Positions 61,901 through 64,000 of a DNA stretch of 64,000 bases are shown here, one piece after another. The DNA lies in NCBI GenBank assembly GCA_964503315.1, contig CAZCZL010000002.1:186001-250000 (forward strand), given 5' to 3'. Below the pieces are notes generated by a model. The model searched no databases. It saw nothing but the letters and a program-made list of their open reading frames with translations, and had not been told where the DNA came from. This DNA comes from FEB-12 sp964503315 (GTDB taxonomy: Bacteria > Zixibacteria > MSB-5A5 > GN15 > FEB-12). Every line of letters starts with the position of its first letter. Within the stretch, counting starts at the first letter, position 1. The translations under genes were made by a program, and so were the position numbers.

Positions 61901-62483
61901 TGACATTCGCTTGCGTTATGTCCAAAGCAACGGTCTCATCAATGCTCGAGATCGATGTATGCAAATTGATGTCGAAGAAGTTAAGTGTGTCGTTCGGCTT
62001 TATGACGGTCACGGCCAGATTTTCGATCGACAGCTTGTCGATCATAAACTCAGGGATAGTGGCGGCCGAATCTGTCGCTTTGGCGTCAGGCCGCGTGGGA
62101 AGGCCGAACCGCCCCAGCGAATCTTGAACCAGCGTAATGCGAGTGGAATCAAGCAGAACCGACGAGAAGATAATTCGATTGTCGATCAAATTGCGCCAGG
62201 AGTACTTTGCGCCTAAGCGACCAGTATAAAAGACCTCCTGGCCGCCGAGAGAATCATCAAAGGAAACTTTGAGTTCGCGGACGGTCAGGTCATCAAAGAC
62301 GCTCCCCTCCAATTCGCCTATACTTACCTGAAACGGTAGGTTTGGGGGGATCATTGAGTTCAACTTCGAAGTCACGATCGCCTCAAAACCATGCATCTCA
62401 AACAAGTAGAAGCCGAGTCCGGCGCCAAGAAGAAGTATCACGGCGATGATCAGCAGCGTGATTTTCATCCAGCGACGCATCAT
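58947..62483 (-). CDS. TamB-family protein (DUF490)
   Basis: 1178 residues. N-terminal membrane helix (MKITLLIIAVILLLGAGLGFYLF), long repetitive beta-strand body, and a DUF490-type C-terminal region (ILSARYRANF, GFLNIIRERGEYRFIGEMEILRGQAPLFDRSWTIQPGSRAIYD, GLLGTQVSQIG, SRVTLGFYTTPSLYVYGRSSLSGATGRELGFEYRLNKSFLVEG). It bridges the inner and outer membranes with the Omp85 protein next door. It overlaps the CMD-like gene by four bases. Confidence 0.95.
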   Translation of the reverse strand: MMRRWMKITLLIIAVILLLGAGLGFYLFEMHGFEAIVTSKLNSMIPPNLPFQVSIGELEGSVFDDLTVRELKVSFDDSLGGQEVFYTGRLGAKYSWRNLIDNRIIFSSVLLDSTRITLVQDSLGRFGLPTRPDAKATDSAATIPEFMIDKLSIENLAVTVIKPNDTLNFFDINLHTSISSIDETVALDITQANVNSNRDKYKLSSLTGQVTYSHQLVAFRDLTISRDSTHIKLNGAGGIKQKSGQISFNADNLDLRELANWTGVKLTGMIDLYGSVTFSDSMLNGSLGLGGRFLIADINNLFLNFHFHFPEKLLELDTLYGLILDRCALDGSGKIDFSNKPEKYQVDLAIEHFNLESLIKGTLSSDLNADIHLNGSSFKNDDMLLSVTGDFYDSYFADYPLQYASGTVNITTKKVTFPEPFLVEYFGNKFEVTGDVEYSRDISLLVNADLPNLEAYQGKLFIKELAGRATGQASITGSTKDPDLQAAFESDSAWIYDVFTDSLDLGVNISRMFSEQSGQVIASAYGGVLYDIPYDTLFTFLDIYHQVVNVDTMFLYSPDFRAMAHGYLHHRETPQKVYIDSLTLLFKDQRLFNRGQLELAVDDRGVTIERGAIASGGSMAMALGRYDYDGGLKFAFSINDVPIRDWASLFRPDFPLNGRASLQGKLGGSLRSPVFDMTGEVDSVAWKEMHLGDLRLSASYRERTLIVDSSLLTSDTGIYRARGSFDVDLDLTADSIQILDRPFDLTIQASDHKFDLVEAFLPTVEYLAGDMLANVRLFGTPNAPHLEGSVTLQHAKLKYYDLVDTIFADSATFGMRDNQVIVDQIEAYVRDTRAPSGKSIATIEGDLTFKQLNNIIWNIDVSLPRAFPVYYELDDIHAVVEGDLSVQGESPPEVTGDLVILSARYRANFAEPDEGSPIMVALAGDQAWNFNLNVEVPSNFWIENDDIDAEFAGFLNIIRERGEYRFIGEMEILRGQAPLFDRSWTIQPGSRAIYDNVAEPNPTLDVTACTIIRGVATDDEPRKDEELCVVVTGTLEEPQLAVSGDAGFSREDLLPLLVTNSATSDASGASFTGLEQRLTGLLGTQVSQIGSRQLSRLGVETFEIDPLYSGKFDPLKSRVTLGFYTTPSLYVYGRSSLSGATGRELGFEYRLNKSFLVEGRRDEEDLYHLNLKLHWEFK

Positions 62484-63145
62484 GCTACCTTCATCCTTCC
62501 CAAGAGTTGGCGAGCGGTGGCAGTCCCGCTATCAAAGCAGGAGAGGTCATCAATGACCAACTTGAGCAGCTCGGGGGGAGCTCCGACATTGAGTGCTCCG
62601 CGCATATGCGAATGCAACTGCTGTTCACGGTCATCTGCTATGAGCATCGCCACATTAGCCAATTCACGGGCAACGAGTCCCAGTTCCGGACGTGACAGCA
62701 CTTTGCCATATCCTTCCAGGATCATCCAATGGAAGACTTCCGGGGCCATCCGTTCGACCCGGGCACGGAGGGGCTCAAAGTTCGCTCCATATACCTTTTT
62801 ACACAGCTCAAGTCCCCTTATGAACCATTCATTGGTCGTGTGGCCGTGTGCCTCATGTCGATGGTTAGTTGCCTTCGAAGCTGGAAACGCCTTGTCAACG
62901 GCTTCCGCGGCAGTCAGCATTCGAGGAAAACCAAGAAAGAGATAGGATTGGAGTACCACTTCGTAGAACTGCGCTCGCTCGACCTCCGGCTGTTTATTTT
63001 GGATCAAGACGGAATTCAAGATATCGCTCTCATTGGTCGCTATTGTCGCCGCAAATAGGGCCAGCCAGCGTTCCTGCCCATACGTTTCTGGGGAAAAATC
63101 GAGAATAGCCGCTCTTAGAGCGGTCCAGTCACAGAGGTTCGACAT
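62480..63145 (-). CDS. Carboxymuconolactone-decarboxylase-like protein
   Basis: 221 residues. The C-terminal half (ARELANVAMLIADDREQQLHSHMRGALNVGAPPELLKLVIDDLS) matches the CMD/AhpD-like fold. The N-terminal half (NSVLIQNKQPEVERAQFYEVVLQSYLFLGFPRMLTAAEAVD) looks like a second copy. The CXXC pair found in AhpD peroxidases is absent, with only isolated cysteines present, so thiol peroxidase activity is unlikely. It is the first gene of the unit leading into tamB. The reaction is unknown. Confidence 0.82.
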   Translation of the reverse strand: MSNLCDWTALRAAILDFSPETYGQERWLALFAATIATNESDILNSVLIQNKQPEVERAQFYEVVLQSYLFLGFPRMLTAAEAVDKAFPASKATNHRHEAHGHTTNEWFIRGLELCKKVYGANFEPLRARVERMAPEVFHWMILEGYGKVLSRPELGLVARELANVAMLIADDREQQLHSHMRGALNVGAPPELLKLVIDDLSCFDSGTATARQLLGRMKVA

Positions 63146-63189
63146 ACCGGTAAGGTATGTAGGAATGGTGATTTAGGGCAATGTTGAAA

Positions 63190-64000
63190 TTAGCGGGCCC
63201 GACGCAGCCGCTGCTCAAGACGGGAGACTTCCTGCTTTAGATATTGCAGGATTTTCGTGAGCGAGTCGGCGGATGGCTCTGAGGGAACAAAGTCAGTGGG
63301 CTCAATGGCCGGACCGGATAGGGTCTTCTGACCGATTTGAACTCGCGCGGTCATGACTTGATTGGAACGGAGATAATTCAATTCGGCGATGGCGCCCGGC
63401 TTGGCGAGCTTCACAATCTTGGCGAGGTCCGCGGCAGTAGTTATGCGCTGGCCCCTGAATCCGACAATAAGATCGCCCCGCATCAGCCCGGCGCGTTCTG
63501 CGGGAGAGCCTGGAGAGATGTAGGTAATGACCACGCCCCGATCGATCAGATTTCCGAATCCACTTTGATTTGAGGACGCAATGGCGGTGATGGATGCATC
63601 GAGTTCTATCCCGGGCGTGATTTCGATATCCGCAGTGGAGACCCCAATGTATCCAGCCTGACGGTCACCGTGCGTCAGGAGGTGGTTCACAGTGCCGGCA
63701 AGTTGATAAGCCGGTACCGCAAGAGTGACATCAGGTGACTGGCCGACAGATCCTACGACGATGCCGAGCAGCCGACCCTGCAAGTCAAATATCCCGCCTC
63801 CAACGGCAGAAGGAGCCAACGACGCGGAGAACTGCAAATTGCCGTCGGGACGCAATCCCGCACAGAATCCTATGGTCGGGGTGGCGCGGAGTCCAAAGGC
63901 ATGTCCCATGGCCACCACCATCTGGCCGGCACAAACACGACGTTCGCACATGATGACCGGGGTCCCGATCCGTTGGCTTGGGAGCAATAAGGCAAGGTCG
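63190..64000 (-). CDS. HtrA-like protein with a lost catalytic serine, 5' cut by window
   Basis: The reading frame is open to the window edge, so the N-terminus is missing; 269 residues are visible. The protein begins inside the protease domain with DLALLLP, the segment that carries the catalytic Asp in HtrA, then GQMVVAMGHAFGLRATPTIGF. At the GNSGGPL position it reads SAVGGGI, so Ser is Val. A PDZ domain follows (GVVITYISPGSPAERAGLMRGDLIVGFRGQRITTAADLAKIV), then a coiled-coil tail. It is probably an inactive HtrA-like PDZ protein. Confidence 0.82.
   Translation of the reverse strand, partial: DLALLLPSQRIGTPVIMCERRVCAGQMVVAMGHAFGLRATPTIGFCAGLRPDGNLQFSASLAPSAVGGGIFDLQGRLLGIVVGSVGQSPDVTLAVPAYQLAGTVNHLLTHGDRQAGYIGVSTADIEITPGIELDASITAIASSNQSGFGNLIDRGVVITYISPGSPAERAGLMRGDLIVGFRGQRITTAADLAKIVKLAKPGAIAELNYLRSNQVMTARVQIGQKTLSGPAIEPTDFVPSEPSADSLTKILQYLKQEVSRLEQRLRRAR

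Noticed and set aside
1..64000. CRISPR arrays, insertion sequences, prophage genes or rRNA
   Set aside because: No direct-repeat arrays, transposase motifs, phage structural genes or rRNA-like sequence were seen on either strand.

Overview
The window reads as a chromosomal segment of a flagellated, chemotactic, Gram-negative (double-membrane) bacterium. P- and L-ring genes, an Omp85/TamB pair, an AsmA-like protein and outer-membrane-type secreted proteins show the second membrane. Secreted proteins ending in an 'YPNPF' plus 'SGVYFYRL-like' sorting tail, a dockerin protein and a cohesin-like protein point to the FCB/Zixibacteria neighbourhood of candidate phyla rather than Proteobacteria. That placement is inference from protein style, not a computed phylogeny. 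Nearly everything lies on the minus strand, so operons run right to left. The only convincing plus-strand gene is at 4.76-6.05 kb.

0-14.5 kb is a flagellar cluster. Read in the direction of transcription it is motA-motB, then flgB-flgC-(unknown 100 aa protein)-fliE-fliF-fliG-fliH-fliI-fliJ, a hairpin terminator, a secreted plus-strand gene and a small Cys-rich minus-strand ORF, and then flgF-flgG-flgA-flgH-flgI-(rod-binding protein, cut by the window edge). I see near-consensus sigma-54 (-24/-12) promoters in front of flgB and flgF and a sigma-28 type promoter in front of motA.

14.7-27.3 kb is a signalling block. In transcription order it holds a GAF-PP2C phosphatase, an RsbW-type kinase, a STAS antagonist, a HEAT-repeat protein, a single-domain response regulator, CheR, two CheY-like receivers, CheZ, CheA, CheB, a PAS histidine kinase and an NtrC-type sigma-54 activator. 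The last two are the obvious candidates for activating the two sigma-54 flagellar promoters. CheB has Asn where its catalytic Asp is expected. CheA has no room for a P2 domain. No cheW or receptor gene is present.

27.3-44.1 kb is mostly housekeeping: der, a PDZ-radical SAM protein, tRNA-Gly(CCC), a large dockerin protein, tatC, nrdR, cutA, a thiamine-binding-type protein, glyA, hslU, hslV, a Xer recombinase, topA, rpoZ, gmk and yicC. Several intergenic promoters and hairpin terminators divide this stretch into transcription units.

44.2-53.9 kb is the most unusual operon: an AsmA-like protein, a polar amino-acid ABC permease and ATPase, a secreted M1-like protein that has lost its zinc ligands, a subtilisin-type protease with a sorting tail, a PAS protein and a REC-HisKA protein without an ATPase domain, all tightly packed. 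54-64 kb holds a metal-dependent hydrolase, mnmA with its cysteine desulfurase, a TamA-TamB type pair, a carboxymuconolactone-decarboxylase-like protein and an HtrA-like protein whose catalytic serine is replaced by valine (cut by the right edge). I see no insertion sequences, phage genes, rRNA or CRISPR arrays.
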